A stretch of DNA of 64,000 bases, taken from NCBI RefSeq assembly GCF_045207785.1, contig NZ_CP108776.1, positions 7,192,001-7,256,000 on the forward strand, given 5' to 3'. The stretch comes from Embleya sp045207785. GTDB taxonomy: Bacteria; Actinomycetota; Actinomycetes; Streptomycetales; Streptomycetaceae. The translations under genes and the position numbers were made by a program. The notes below the pieces were generated by a model. It ran no database searches, had not been told where the DNA came from, and worked only from the letters and a program-made list of their open reading frames with translations. This document shows, one piece after another, positions 9,217 through 18,377 of the stretch; within the stretch, counting starts at the first letter, position 1, and every line of letters starts with the position of its first letter.

Positions 9217-9834
9217 TCAGCCGCCCGCCGCCCGGTACACGGCCGTGACGGCAGTCGCGACGAGGTCCGCCACCTCCGCCGGGTCGCGAGCGGGGTCGCG
9301 GCGGGCCAGCCCGTCGTAGGTCTCGAAACCGGTGAGCTGCCAGATGACGTCGATCGTGTCGGCGGCGGTCTCCTGTCCACGGTGCCGGAGGAGCGCGGAC
9401 AACGCGGATCGGCGCATGTCGTCGCGCTCGCGCAGCAGTCGGTCGAGGTCGGAGTCCAGGACGGCCATCCCGCGCAGTCTGCGGATCACGACCTGATCCG
9501 ATGCCCAGAAGCGACAGAAGCCCTCGCTGAACCGACGCAACGCCGTGTCGACGTCGGGGGCGAGGAACGCCTGGGACGGATCGATGCCCGCCCGGGTGGC
9601 CAGCGAGTCGAAGAGGGCTTCCAGGAGACCGGACTTGGAGCCGAAGACGTTGTAGACCGTCTGCCGCGAGACGTCCGCCGCCTTGGCGATCGCGTCCACC
9701 GAGATCTGTGTGGGTTTGGCGCCCGCCAGCAGCGAGCGGGCGGACGCCAGGATCCGCAGCCGAGTGTCCTCGGCCGCGGCCTGACGCTTGTCGGACCGAT
9801 ACTCGCGCGGACTCACGCGGCTTGCCCCTTCCAC
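9217..9834 (-). CDS. TetR-family transcriptional regulator
   Basis: This 205-residue protein has an N-terminal HTH at about residues 25-70 (RILASARSLLAGAKPTQISV, IAKAADVSRQTVYNVFGSK), the hallmark of TetR repressors. The C-terminal ligand-binding half is all-helical. It is transcribed away from the SDR gene at 9993, so it probably represses that promoter in the 158-bp gap and itself. The inducer is unknown. Confidence 0.92.
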   Translation of the reverse strand: MEGASRVSPREYRSDKRQAAAEDTRLRILASARSLLAGAKPTQISVDAIAKAADVSRQTVYNVFGSKSGLLEALFDSLATRAGIDPSQAFLAPDVDTALRRFSEGFCRFWASDQVVIRRLRGMAVLDSDLDRLLRERDDMRRSALSALLRHRGQETAADTIDVIWQLTGFETYDGLARRDPARDPAEVADLVATAVTAVYRAAGG

Positions 9835-9992
9835 GATTTTGGATTTACTGTCTGTCCATCGAATTCTACGCGACCCTCCGGATCGCGTACACCCCGCCCT
9901 GCCATGCCCTGCCCTGCCCTACCCGGGACGCGGTTCGGATTCGGCCGCGACACGAACACGAACATCGACCGCCCTCACCACAGGAGTTCACC

Positions 9993-10814
9993 ATGTCCAC
10001 CCCACAACCGCTCGACGGACGCGTCGCGATCGTGACCGGCGCGAGCCGCGGGATCGGCGCCGCCACCGCCCGCGCCCTGCACCGCGCCGGAGCGGCGGTC
10101 GTCCTCGCCGCCCGCGACACCGAAGCGTTGACCGCGCTGGCCGCCGAGATCGACGCGGCCGGCGGACGCGCGCTCGCCGTACCCACCGACGTCACCGACC
10201 CCACCGCCGTCCAACACCTGGTCGCCACGACCGTCGACCGATTCGGACGGCTGGACGCGGCCGTCAACAACGCCGCCGGCGGCGGCCACCCGCCCACCCC
10301 GCTCGCCGACGTCGACATCACCGCCTTCGACAGCGCCCTGGCCGTCAACCTGCGCGGCGTCTTCCTCGCCATGAAGTACGAGATCCCCGCCATGCTCGCC
10401 GGCGGCGGAGGCGCCATCGTCAACATGTCCTCCACCGCCGGCCTCCAGGCGGTCGGCGGACTGGCCGGCTACGTCTCCAGCAAGTTCGGACTCATCGGCC
10501 TCACCAGGACCGCCGCCCTCGACTACGCCGACGCCGGCATCCGCGTCAACGCCCTCGCCCCCGGACCCATCCACACCGAGCAGTTGGAGGCCGCCGGCGA
10601 ACAAGCACGGCAGGCCGCCGCACAGGCCATGCCCATGCGCCGGATCGGCCTCCCCGACGAGGTCGCGGCGGCCGTGGTGTGGCTCTGCTCCGACGAGTCC
10701 TCCTTCATCACCGGCGCCACCCTGCCGATCGACGGCGGCAAACTCGCCGGCGCGCCACCCTTCCGCAGGCCCGCCACCGCCGCCCAGCCGCGGACGAACC
10801 CGACCGCGACGTGA
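9993..10814 (+). CDS. Short-chain dehydrogenase/reductase (classical SDR)
   Basis: 273 residues. The NAD(P)-binding motif TGASRGIGAA is at residues 14-23, NNAAGG near 90, the catalytic Ser in NMSSTAG near 143, and the YxxxK motif YVSSKFGLIG near 156. The C-terminal SSFITGATLPIDGG completes the fold. A ribosome binding site (CAGGAG at 9981) precedes the ATG. The stop overlaps the next gene (GTGA), so both form an operon. The divergent TetR gene probably regulates it. Substrate unknown. Confidence 0.93.
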   Translation: MSTPQPLDGRVAIVTGASRGIGAATARALHRAGAAVVLAARDTEALTALAAEIDAAGGRALAVPTDVTDPTAVQHLVATTVDRFGRLDAAVNNAAGGGHPPTPLADVDITAFDSALAVNLRGVFLAMKYEIPAMLAGGGGAIVNMSSTAGLQAVGGLAGYVSSKFGLIGLTRTAALDYADAGIRVNALAPGPIHTEQLEAAGEQARQAAAQAMPMRRIGLPDEVAAAVVWLCSDESSFITGATLPIDGGKLAGAPPFRRPATAAQPRTNPTAT

Positions 10815-11452
10815 ACCTGCTCGTCATGGGCGCGGCCGGCGGGACAGGCGCCCACCTGGTCGCACAGGCCCTGGCCGCCGGACACCACGTCACCGCCCTC
10901 GCCCGACACCCCGAACGCATCACCACCCGACACGAACGACTGCGCGTCCTGCGCGCGGACGCCCTGGACCGGGCCACGATCGACGCCGCACTGCCCGGCC
11001 ACACCGCCGTCCTCAGCGCCTTGGGCGCCACCACGCGCGCCCGCACCGAGGTCTACTCGCAGGGAACGGCCAACCTACGCCGATCCATGACCGCCGCGGG
11101 CGTACGACGCCTGGTCTGCCTCTCCTCCGGCGCCCTGGACCCGGGAACCGGCACACCACCGGCCCAACGACTGGTCACCCGCCTGATCATCCAACCCCTC
11201 CACCGGCACGCCTACGCCGACATGCGCCGCATGGAGGACGACCTCGCCACCGCCGACCACCTCGACTGGACCGTCGTCCGCGCCCCCATGCTCACCGACG
11301 GACCACATACCGGCACCTACCGGTACACCCACGACGAGGACCACCCGTTGGACAAGCCGACGAAGATCTCCCGCGCCGACCTCGCCGACTTCGTCCTCGA
11401 CCACCTCGACGACCAAGCCGTCTTCCGGTCCCGCGTCGCCATCTCCTACTGA
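10811..11452 (+). CDS. NAD(P)H-binding NmrA/SDR-a5-like protein
   Basis: 213 residues starting with GTG inside the stop of the SDR gene. The glycine motif GAAGGTGAHLV at residues 7-17 and the Rossmann pattern (ALARHPERI, VLRADALDRATIDAAL) place it in the atypical SDR group that includes NmrA and biliverdin-reductase-like proteins. LVCLSSGAL is the usual fourth strand. It lacks the classical YxxxK. It is a likely partner of the upstream dehydrogenase. Confidence 0.88.
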   Translation: MNLLVMGAAGGTGAHLVAQALAAGHHVTALARHPERITTRHERLRVLRADALDRATIDAALPGHTAVLSALGATTRARTEVYSQGTANLRRSMTAAGVRRLVCLSSGALDPGTGTPPAQRLVTRLIIQPLHRHAYADMRRMEDDLATADHLDWTVVRAPMLTDGPHTGTYRYTHDEDHPLDKPTKISRADLADFVLDHLDDQAVFRSRVAISY

Positions 11453-11471
11453 ACCGCCCACCCCCTGCCCC

Positions 11472-11510
11472 GCCCACGCCGCGCCGGCCACCCACCGGCG
11501 CGCCGTGGGC
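11472..11510 (+). terminator. Strong hairpin after the SDR/NmrA operon
   Basis: Arms 11472-11487 and 11495-11510 are complementary over 16 bp with one mismatch and a 7-nt loop, beginning 20 bp after the stop. No T-run. Confidence 0.65.
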
Positions 11511-11588
11511 TCCACGACGCCCTCACACGGAGGCGATCCCCGACGAACGCGCGGGCCACGCTCTCAAAGAACCACGGCCCTCACGCCC

Positions 11589-11630
11589 GAGCCGATCACG
11601 AGCCGATCACGAGCCGATCACGAGCCGAGA
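11589..11630. repeat. Tandem 11-bp repeat, unit GAGCCGATCAC
   Basis: Three exact copies (11589-11599, 11600-11610, 11611-11621) and a partial fourth lie in the 328-bp gap before the DHFR-like gene. Nothing else was recognised in the gap. The role, if any, is unknown. Confidence 0.85.
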
Positions 11631-11780
11631 ATCCGACCCGACCGCCTCGGTTTGTGTCGAAGTGGGCACGGATTTCGCACCGCCGCACCCGACGGCCGCG
11701 TTGTCGCCGATGAGTTCACCCGGTCGCCGTCGTCTACCAAGGGACGGGGTTCACCGAACCCCTTTCTCCCGAGGAGCATC

Positions 11781-12395
11781 ATGAGGAAGATCACCGCCGC
11801 CCTGTTCATCTCTCTCGACGGGGTCGTGGAGGCGCCCGACCAGTGGCACTTCCCGTACTTCGACGACGAGATGGGCGCGGTCGTCGGCTCGATGCTCGAC
11901 ACGGCCGACACCGTCCTGCTCGGCCGCAGGACCTACGACAGCTTCGCCGGGGCGTGGCCGCAGCGTGAGGCGGCCGGCGGCGAGGACGCCGCATTCGCCA
12001 GGGTGCTCGGCGACGTACGCAAGATCGTCGTCTCGCGTCACGAACTCGAGTTCACGTGGCGCAACTCCGAGCAGCTCGAGGGCGACCTCGTGGACGCCGT
12101 CATCGCCCTGAAGAACGAGCCGGGCACGGACATCTCCGTGAGCGGCTCGGTCTCGGTCGTCCGCAGCCTGCTGGCGGACGGCCTGCTGGACGAGTTGCAT
12201 CTGTTGGTGCACCCGATCGCCGTCCGCACGGGCATGCGGTTGTTCGACGAGGGCGAGACCACCATCCCGCTGAGGCTGCTCTCGTCCCAGGCGTTCCGGA
12301 CCGGCGTGCTCCACCTCGTCTACGCCCCGGCCGAGCCGACCGGCAGCGCCGGCTACGACACCGCCAAGGCTCACCTGCCCCAACCCGCGCAGTAG
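11781..12395 (+). CDS. Dihydrofolate reductase / RibD C-terminal-like protein
   Basis: 204 residues with the RibD_C/DHFR-like fold of the YyaP/YwjB type. It opens MRKITAALFISLDGVVEAPD, then has TVLLGRRTYDSFAGAWP near residue 40, the dinucleotide-binding GDVRKIVVSR, and SGSVSVVRSLLADGLLDELHLLVHP as general regions. A good ribosome site (GAGGAG) precedes the ATG. The real substrate of such stand-alone proteins is generally unknown. Appears monocistronic, followed by a hairpin. Confidence 0.9.
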   Translation: MRKITAALFISLDGVVEAPDQWHFPYFDDEMGAVVGSMLDTADTVLLGRRTYDSFAGAWPQREAAGGEDAAFARVLGDVRKIVVSRHELEFTWRNSEQLEGDLVDAVIALKNEPGTDISVSGSVSVVRSLLADGLLDELHLLVHPIAVRTGMRLFDEGETTIPLRLLSSQAFRTGVLHLVYAPAEPTGSAGYDTAKAHLPQPAQ

Positions 12396-12420
12396 CACGC
12401 CGAGGGCGGGTGCCACGCGC

Positions 12421-12454
12421 GGCCACGGCGCGAGGCCACGCTCGCGCCGTGGCC
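12421..12454 (+). terminator. Perfect 14-bp hairpin after the DHFR-like gene
   Basis: GGCCACGGCGCGAG at 12421-12434 is fully complementary to 12441-12454 with a 6-nt loop, 26 bp after the stop. This is typical for actinomycete termination without a T-run. Confidence 0.7.
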
Positions 12455-12535
12455 GGCCTCTCGCGTGTCGGGGGCGTGTGATCCGGAAAACGCGGGCTCC
12501 GGCCCGGACGCGCCGGATGGCTTGACGTGCCGGGG

Positions 12536-12550
12536 ACAGTCACTGACTGT
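12536..12550. promoter_or_regulatory. Perfect 15-bp palindrome ACAGTCACTGACTGT
   Basis: Arms ACAGTCA/TGACTGT around a central C, 114 bp before the metallopeptidase start and 9 bp after a TTGACG hexamer (12522-12527). It could be an operator. No cognate regulator is evident. Confidence 0.35.
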
Positions 12551-12663
12551 GTGTCATTCGTCAACTGTTCCACGCCCCTTGCGCCGACGCGCCCACATGG
12601 CCTTTCATGGCCGGCGGGTCCGCTGCTTCGCGTCCGAGAGGCAGGTCAGAGCATCGGAGTTGC

Positions 12664-13413
12664 ATGGCCCTGTCGTTCTCGCGGCACCTGTGGGAGCACG
12701 CCCTCGCGACGCATCCGGATCCGCCTCCGGGGCTTGTCCTCGCCGCCGGGGGTGTGGCCTTGACCTGTGTGGTGCATCGGGTGGCATGGTCCACCCTGCG
12801 GTGCTACTCGGTGATGGCACACGAGGCGGGCCACGTCCTCGCCGCGCTCCTGTGCGGACATCGCGTCGTCGCCGTCCGCTTGGAGACCGACAACTCGGGA
12901 ACCACGTCTCATCGAGGCAAGGGCCGCATTCGCGGACTCCTGATCTCGGCGGCCGGCTATCCGGCACCCTCGTTGGCGGGTATCGGTGGTGCGGCTCTTC
13001 TCCGCGCGGGGCACGTCACGGCCGCGCTGTGGGGCGTAACCGCTCTGATGCTCCTGCTGTTGACGACGATTCGCAACGTGTTCGGCGTGGTGATCATCCT
13101 CTTCGCGTCCGGTGTCCTGGCTGCGGTGTCGTGGCAGGGCCGGATGGAAGTACAGGCTTTCGCCGCGTACTTGGTCGTCTGGTTCCTGCTGATCGCCGCG
13201 ATACGGCACGTCGTCGAACTGTTCATACGCCATCTGCTGGGCAACTCCTCGTCCGACGCGGCGAATCTGGCAACCTCCACCGGAATACCGTGGCCCGTGT
13301 GGGTGGCGGTCTTCGGCCTGATCTCGATCGCCATGGCCTGGCTGGGCGCCACCTGGCTGCTCGAATACGTGGACGTGTTCGCGACCTGGAAGCCGCCGTC
13401 GTCCCCCCGCTAG
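12664..13413 (+). CDS. Integral membrane zinc metallopeptidase, M50-like
   Basis: About 249 residues from the ATG at 12664. The zinc motif HEAGH (in SVMAHEAGHVLAALLCGH, about residue 58) lies in a membrane helix, and several more hydrophobic helices follow (LLLLTTIRNVFGVVIILFAS, FAAYLVVWFLLIAAI, WVAVFGLISIAMAWLGATW). This fits the site-2-protease/M50B-like family found in actinomycetes. The second zinc ligand normally expected near NPDG is not obvious. An asparagine- or aspartate-containing motif late in the protein could serve, so activity is likely but not certain. Upstream in-frame ATG at 12607 would add an Arg-rich stretch and is less likely. Confidence 0.75.
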   Translation: MALSFSRHLWEHALATHPDPPPGLVLAAGGVALTCVVHRVAWSTLRCYSVMAHEAGHVLAALLCGHRVVAVRLETDNSGTTSHRGKGRIRGLLISAAGYPAPSLAGIGGAALLRAGHVTAALWGVTALMLLLLTTIRNVFGVVIILFASGVLAAVSWQGRMEVQAFAAYLVVWFLLIAAIRHVVELFIRHLLGNSSSDAANLATSTGIPWPVWVAVFGLISIAMAWLGATWLLEYVDVFATWKPPSSPR

Positions 13414-13491
13414 GCGCCGTCTCGGACCACGACCGCACAACGCGGCGGACACCCCAAGAGCCCGCCGAGACGGCCGTGACCGGTTCTGTAG

Positions 13492-13701
13492 ATCGCCCGG
13501 GTCCGTGCCCGGCAGGGGGCGTGGGAGAAGGCGGCGGATGAGTTGGCGCGCCTGGACGCCCGTTTGGCCCGCTACGACGCCGCGCACATCCAGGACGTGG
13601 CGGAGCAATCGGCGCGCCTGGACGCCCGCTTGGCCCGGCGGCGATGGTTCTCGCGGTGGCGACCCGCGGCCTCGTCCCGCCGATACTCCGGCGCTCTTTG
13701 A
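13492..13701 (+). pseudogene. Fragment of a coiled-coil protein
   Basis: An open frame without a start codon runs from after the TAG at 13489 to the TGA at 13701. It encodes ADELARLDARLARYDAAH, then QSARLDARLARRRWFSRWR. The heptad-like ARLDARLAR occurs twice. It looks like the C-terminal tail of a larger protein whose beginning is gone. Family not recognised. Confidence 0.35.
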
Positions 13702-13832
13702 GAGGGTCGCCCGAGAGCCACGCCGTCCGGATGTCCGGGCGCATGGTCCGTCCGATGCGTCCGACCTTGCGCGCGGACACACGGGCGTAGTACTCGCTTC
13801 CTCCGCCTCCGGCCAGGAAGGGAGAGCCGTTG

Positions 13833-13886
13833 GCCTGCCGCGTCGTACTCGCGGAGCATGCGCATCACGGTTGCGGCCGACGGACT
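13833..13886 (-). pseudogene. Remnant of serine recombinase C-terminal HTH
   Basis: On the minus strand the frame reads SPSAATVMRMLREYDAA, the motif that ends the DNA-binding domain of many actinobacterial resolvase-family recombinases (PSPATVMRMLREHD). The flanking sequence does not continue the homology. A short scar; compare fragments at 40585, 53170 and 55104. Confidence 0.4.
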
Positions 13887-13994
13887 CGTTCGCGGACGCG
13901 CGACCGCTCCGGCGCTGAGAAACCGGTGCGGACTCGACTCACGGAACGCAGCCGAACGCCCCGGTTCGTCCGGCAGCAGGTTCAAGCAGCAAGC

Positions 13995-14444
13995 TCAGTG
14001 TTCGGCTGCCGTGCGGTGGTGTTCCTCGCGGTGGGCGAGTACGTCGGTCATGTGTGTTTCCGCCCAGTCCTTGAGGCCGACCATGACGCGGTTCAGGGAC
14101 AGACCGAGGTCGGTGAGCTCGTAGGTGACGGTGACGGGCACGGTGGGCGTGACGGTTCGGGTGAGCAGGCCGTCGACTTCCAGCGAGCGCAGGGTCTGGG
14201 TGAGCATCTTCTGGCTGGCGCCCGCGAGCCGGCGGGACAGTTCGGAATAGCGCATCGGCCGGGGCCCGTCGCCGTGGTCGACCCCGGGACGGTGCGGGCC
14301 GTCGCTGCCGAGCGCCGCGAGGATCAACGCGACCCACTTGTCGGAGATCCGGTCGAGCAGTTGGCGGCTCGGGCAGCCCGCCATGAACGCGTTGTAGCTC
14401 GTCTTCTCCTCGGCCCGCTGCTGGGCCGCCGTTCGCGTCGACAT
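13995..14444 (-). CDS. HxlR-family winged-helix regulator
   Basis: 149 residues. The HxlR pattern is clear: a conserved Cys near the N-terminus (FMAGCPSRQLLDRISDKWVALIL), then RYSELSRRLAGASQKMLTQTLRSLEVDGLLTR as the winged helix (about residues 65-95), then the wing VTVTYELTDLGLSL. The Cys (residue 24) could be the redox or electrophile sensor, as known for HypR/YodB-like members. It is divergent from the quinone-reductase-like gene at 14566, the usual target of such regulators. Confidence 0.92.
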   Translation of the reverse strand: MSTRTAAQQRAEEKTSYNAFMAGCPSRQLLDRISDKWVALILAALGSDGPHRPGVDHGDGPRPMRYSELSRRLAGASQKMLTQTLRSLEVDGLLTRTVTPTVPVTVTYELTDLGLSLNRVMVGLKDWAETHMTDVLAHREEHHRTAAEH

Positions 14445-14565
14445 CGATCGTTCCTTCCGTACCCGAGGTGGGCTTACGCACTTTCAAGTGCCTTCTTTTG
14501 TCACGAGGTTAACGAAACCAGCATGGAGCCCGGAAACGATCACCCCACCGCAGAGGAACGACGCC

Positions 14566-15483
14566 ATGAGCACCCCCACTTTCCGCACCGCCGTCGTCCG
14601 CGTCCCGAACGGGCCCGACTCGATCGAGATCATCGACGTGCCCGTTGCCGAGCCCGGCCCCGGCCAGATCCGCGTCGCCATCGCTGCGGCGACGGTCAAC
14701 CCGACCGACCTTGGCGTCGCGGCGGGCTTCTTCCACTCGATAGGTCTGGTCAAGCAGCCCGAACACACCGGCCTGGGCTGGGAGTTCGCCGGCACCGTGG
14801 ATGCGGCCGGGCCGGGCGTCGAGCTGGCCGTCGGCACCCGGGTGGCCGGCCTGGTGGTCGGCTTCGACCGCGACTACGGCACCTATGCCGAGCAGATCGT
14901 GGTCGCAGCGGCCGACGTCGCCCCGGTCCCCGACGGGCTGGACCTGATCGCCGCGACCACGGTCCCCCTCAACGGGCAGGCCGCCGCCCAGGTCGTCGAC
15001 CTGCTCGGCGACGCGCCCACCGGGGCCGCCCGGCTGCTGGTGACCGGCGCCGCGGGCGCGGTCGGCGCGAACGTCACCGTCCTCGCCCAAGAACGCGGCT
15101 GGCAGGTGACCGGGCTCGCCCGCGCCGGCGACGAGGAGTTCGTCCGCGGCCTCGGCGCCGACTTCACCACGCGCGCCGAGCCGGAATGGGACGCGGTCGT
15201 CGACGCCGCCCAGTTGAACGAAGAGGCGCTCAAACTGGTCCGCGACGGCGGCGCCTACGTCGGTGTGCGGCCCGGTCTCGCACCGCCCGCCGAGCGCGGG
15301 ATCGCGGTGACCTCGCTGTTCACCTCGTCCGACAGCGCCCGACTCGCCGACCTCCTGGCCCGCGCCGCCGTCGGCGAACTCCCGGCCCGTGTCCACGCCG
15401 TCGTCTCCCTGGACCAGGCCGCCGAAGCCCACCGGGCCACCGCCAAGGGCGGCCTCCGCGGCCGCTACATCATCCGCCCCTGA
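14566..15483 (+). CDS. NADP-dependent MDR oxidoreductase (zeta-crystallin/quinone reductase type)
   Basis: 305 residues with a GroES-like N-terminal half (GPGQIRVAIAAATVNPTDLG, GLGWEFAGTVDAAGPGVELA) and a Rossmann half with TGAAGAVGANV near residue 165. No structural or catalytic zinc cysteines are present, matching the zinc-free quinone oxidoreductases. A ribosome site (GAGGAACG) precedes the ATG at 14566. Together with the divergent HxlR gene this looks like a quinone or electrophile detoxification unit. Confidence 0.92.
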   Translation: MSTPTFRTAVVRVPNGPDSIEIIDVPVAEPGPGQIRVAIAAATVNPTDLGVAAGFFHSIGLVKQPEHTGLGWEFAGTVDAAGPGVELAVGTRVAGLVVGFDRDYGTYAEQIVVAAADVAPVPDGLDLIAATTVPLNGQAAAQVVDLLGDAPTGAARLLVTGAAGAVGANVTVLAQERGWQVTGLARAGDEEFVRGLGADFTTRAEPEWDAVVDAAQLNEEALKLVRDGGAYVGVRPGLAPPAERGIAVTSLFTSSDSARLADLLARAAVGELPARVHAVVSLDQAAEAHRATAKGGLRGRYIIRP

Positions 15484-15795
15484 CCAGCCCGGCGCCGAGT
15501 GCGCCGCCGACCGGGCTCACCGGCACCTGCCCGCCGGAAGCCTCGAATGCCGGGGGCCGGTCCCTGCTGCGCACCCGACCCCCGGCCCGGCCACGACAAG
15601 TCGTTGTTGCAGGCCGCGCCCGAGCGGTTGCAGGCGCTGATCGTCATCCCAGCTGCCTCACCAGGAAGAACGGCCCTTCCTCCCCCCTGAGAGCAGGGCA
15701 CACCACACTGGCGGGACAACCCGGGGGATTGTTTCCGCGGCCATCGACACCGGCGATGAGTGGAATGCCCCGCTTCGGGGGGTCAAGCTGTATGT
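15484..15795. other. Intergenic region, nothing recognised
   Basis: About 310 bp between the reductase and the phosphatase. No clear hairpin, repeat or promoter beyond a minor CCCCGCTTCGGGG stem near 15770. Confidence 0.4.
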
Positions 15796-16983
15796 ATGCG
15801 GTCGTTCCTGCGCTGGACTCCTCGACCGGATATCGGCGGTCACAGCCGGGTCCTGGTCACACTCGCACAGTGCGTACCGTTCGCGATCGCCCTCCTGGTG
15901 GTGGTAATCGAGCTCACGCCCGCACACGTTCTGTACACCGGGCCTCTGCTGACCGCGACGCCGGCACTGGCCGCGGTCACGATGGGTCCCAAGGGGACGA
16001 TGTCGGCGGCCGCTGTCGCCTTGGCCGTCAGCGTGACCACCGCCACCTACAACCAGGCATGGGGTAGTCAGCAGGTCTACACGAATTTCCTGGCGATTCT
16101 CCTGGTGTCCGCGGCCAGCGTCACGACCAGTGGTGTCATGCATACGCGCAGGCGGAGCGAGCTCGACCAGGTTCGCCGGATCGCCGTGGCGGCACAGCGG
16201 GTCCTGCTCCGGCCGGTGCCCGCGAGATTGGGCCCGGTGCGGACCGCCAGCATGTACCTCGCGGCGGAGAGCGGCGCGCAGATCGGCGGTGACCTGTACG
16301 AGGCGGTGCAGACGCGGTACGGGGTCCGGATGATCATCGGAGACGTCCGCGGCAAGGGGCTGCCCGCGGTGCGCTCGGCCGCGGCCGTGCTGGGCGCCTT
16401 CCGGGAGGCCGTGCACTACGAGGACGACCTGGTGGAGGTCGTGGCCCACTGTGCGGCCGCGCTGCGACGGGAACGCGCCATGCCGCGGGGGATGGATCGC
16501 GACGACGAGGAGGAGCAGGCGGAGTCGTTCGTGACCGTGCTCGTGGCCCAGGTGCCCGAGGGGCCCGTGGTCGAGATGGTCAACCGCGGCCATCCGCCCC
16601 CGCTGATACTGCGCCAGGGCACGGTCGACGCCCTGATGCCCGCCTCTCCGCTGCCGCCGCTGGGCCTGGAGGACTTGTTCACCGGTTCTTTCGGCAAGGC
16701 GGAGAGTCACGTGTTCGCCCCCGGCGACCGGCTGCTGCTGTACACCGACGGCGTGATCGAGGCACGCAACCGCGACAACGACTTCTTCTGCCTGCCCGAG
16801 GCCATGGAAGCGGTGCCCGCAGGCACCCCGCCGCAGTTCCTCGAACACCTGCACCAGGGATTGATCCGCCACACCGAGGGCAGCCTGTCGGACGACGTCG
16901 CAATGATCCTCGTAGAGCGACTCGACGCGAAAGCCGACGACAACGCGTCGCGACCACGAACTCGCCCGGACGATGACGGGTAA
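15796..16983 (+). CDS. Membrane-anchored SpoIIE/PP2C-type serine phosphatase
   Basis: 395 residues. Three to four hydrophobic segments occupy residues 20-115 (CVPFAIALLVVVIEL, LLTATPALAAVTMG, TNFLAILLVSAASVTTSG). The PP2C_SIG domain follows at about 130-380, with metal-binding motifs GGDLYEAVQT and IIGDVRGKGLPA, VNRGHPPPLIL and LLLYTDGVIEAR, and the final SDDVAMILVER. This domain layout is very common in Streptomyces. The role is dephosphorylation of an unidentified STAS-type or other partner at the membrane. The start at 15796 avoids a short Cys-containing extension. Confidence 0.92.
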   Translation: MRSFLRWTPRPDIGGHSRVLVTLAQCVPFAIALLVVVIELTPAHVLYTGPLLTATPALAAVTMGPKGTMSAAAVALAVSVTTATYNQAWGSQQVYTNFLAILLVSAASVTTSGVMHTRRRSELDQVRRIAVAAQRVLLRPVPARLGPVRTASMYLAAESGAQIGGDLYEAVQTRYGVRMIIGDVRGKGLPAVRSAAAVLGAFREAVHYEDDLVEVVAHCAAALRRERAMPRGMDRDDEEEQAESFVTVLVAQVPEGPVVEMVNRGHPPPLILRQGTVDALMPASPLPPLGLEDLFTGSFGKAESHVFAPGDRLLLYTDGVIEARNRDNDFFCLPEAMEAVPAGTPPQFLEHLHQGLIRHTEGSLSDDVAMILVERLDAKADDNASRPRTRPDDDG

Positions 16984-17000
16984 AAATCCGGAACTACGGT

Positions 17001-17648
17001 TTATTGAACCTTGGGTGCGTCGAGGCTGAAGCCGGAGGTGCTGAAAACCCCGCTCAGGGCGGCGACGTAAGTCGCGTTCGCGGTGCGGTCGGCGAGTGCG
17101 GTGTCGATCGGCTTGCGGGAGACGAGCATCCGGTAGTAGATCGGGGCGGCCATCGCCGCGATGAGTTCCACACCGTCGGTGTCGGGTGGCAGTTCACCGC
17201 GTTCGACGGCGCGTTCCACGATCACGGCGGCCCGCTCGCTTCGGAGTGCGAAGAAGTCGTGCAGCGCCTCGGCCGCTCGCGCGTTCTTGGTGGCTGACGC
17301 GACGACGGACTCGACCAGTGAGCGGATGCGGGTGTTGTCGACGTACAGGGCCACGATGGATCGGGACAGACCCCGGAGGTCGCCGGACAGTGAACCGGTG
17401 TCCGGGAAGGGCACCTCGGTCGCCCCGAGCAGGGTCAGCAGGTCGATGATCAAGCCCTCGACGGTGCGCCAGCGCCGGTAGACCGTGGCCACGTGCACGC
17501 CGGAGCGGCGGGCGACGTTCTCCATGGTCAGCCCGCCGTAGCCGGTCTCCCCGAGTTCGGCCAGCACGGCGTCGAGCACCGCGGCGCGAGTACGCGCCGT
17601 GCGTCCGCCGGGGCGCAACGATCCGGGTGTGTTCGCACTGTCGCTCAA
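17001..17648 (-). CDS. TetR-family transcriptional regulator
   Basis: 215 residues. The HTH at about 20-65 reads AAVLDAVLAELGETGYGG, then ENVARRSGVHVATVYRRWRT. The C-terminal part matches the TetR_C_11/16 helical type. It faces a truncated hydrolase at 17907. In many genomes such regulators control a neighbouring hydrolase or monooxygenase, so the true target here may be lost. Confidence 0.9.
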   Translation of the reverse strand: MSDSANTPGSLRPGGRTARTRAAVLDAVLAELGETGYGGLTMENVARRSGVHVATVYRRWRTVEGLIIDLLTLLGATEVPFPDTGSLSGDLRGLSRSIVALYVDNTRIRSLVESVVASATKNARAAEALHDFFALRSERAAVIVERAVERGELPPDTDGVELIAAMAAPIYYRMLVSRKPIDTALADRTANATYVAALSGVFSTSGFSLDAPKVQ

Positions 17649-17906
17649 CGCGGACTCCGACTCGAAGACGATCAGAGTGCCAGGTTAGCGCGAAATGTCT
17701 CGCATTACGCCGGCCCTCGCCGACGGCGTGCGGATTCCCCGGGCCGGTGCGGGCGGCCGGCGCGGCCGGCCCCGACGAGATCCGTGCGGCGCGGCGCGGC
17801 GCGGTGACGGGTGCGACGCGAGCCCTCACGTGAAGTCGAACCGACCGGGAGCTACCGATGGGTGTGTGCTCCCACCGTCACTGACCCGGCGCAGGGCGTA
17901 CGGGGC

Positions 17907-18332
17907 ATGCTCGACGCCGACCGTCTGGCGCGGTTCCAAGGCTCGGAGCCCGGCACGATCCCGCTGATCACCGAGGACCCCACCGAGATGGCGGCGCTGG
18001 CGGATCGGGAGACGTACGACTGGTACCAGACCATCGAGCCCGAGCGGCTGGCGTCGTGGCGCAACGAGGTCACGCTGCGTTCCGTCGAGATGCTCTCGGC
18101 GTACGAACCGGCCGACTACATCGCCCGCATCTCGCCCACTCCGCTGCTCATGGTCGTTGCCCGGAACGACATCCTCACGCACAGCGATCTGGCCTTCGCC
18201 GCGTACGAGCGTGCCTTGCACCCCAAGCGCCTCGTCATCCTCCAGGGCGGCCATTTCGTGGTCTACAACAAGGAGTTCGCGAACACGCAGGCATTGATGG
18301 CGTCCTTCTTCCTCGAACACCTCGGCCGGTGA
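17907..18332 (+). pseudogene. Alpha/beta hydrolase, N-terminal half missing
   Basis: About 141 residues resembling the C-terminal half of an alpha/beta hydrolase (DLH/X-Pro peptidase-like). YIARISPTPLLMVVARNDIL contains the acid-residue loop (VARND), and ILQGGHFVVYN contains the catalytic His. The nucleophile elbow GxSxG and oxyanion region are absent. Homology-like text may begin near 17870 (TDPAQGVRGMLDADR). The 5' part has been deleted, so the product cannot be catalytic. Confidence 0.65.
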
Positions 18333-18377
18333 CCCCGGTTCCACCTGCGACCCGCGAGGGCGAGGGCGGCTCGGCGG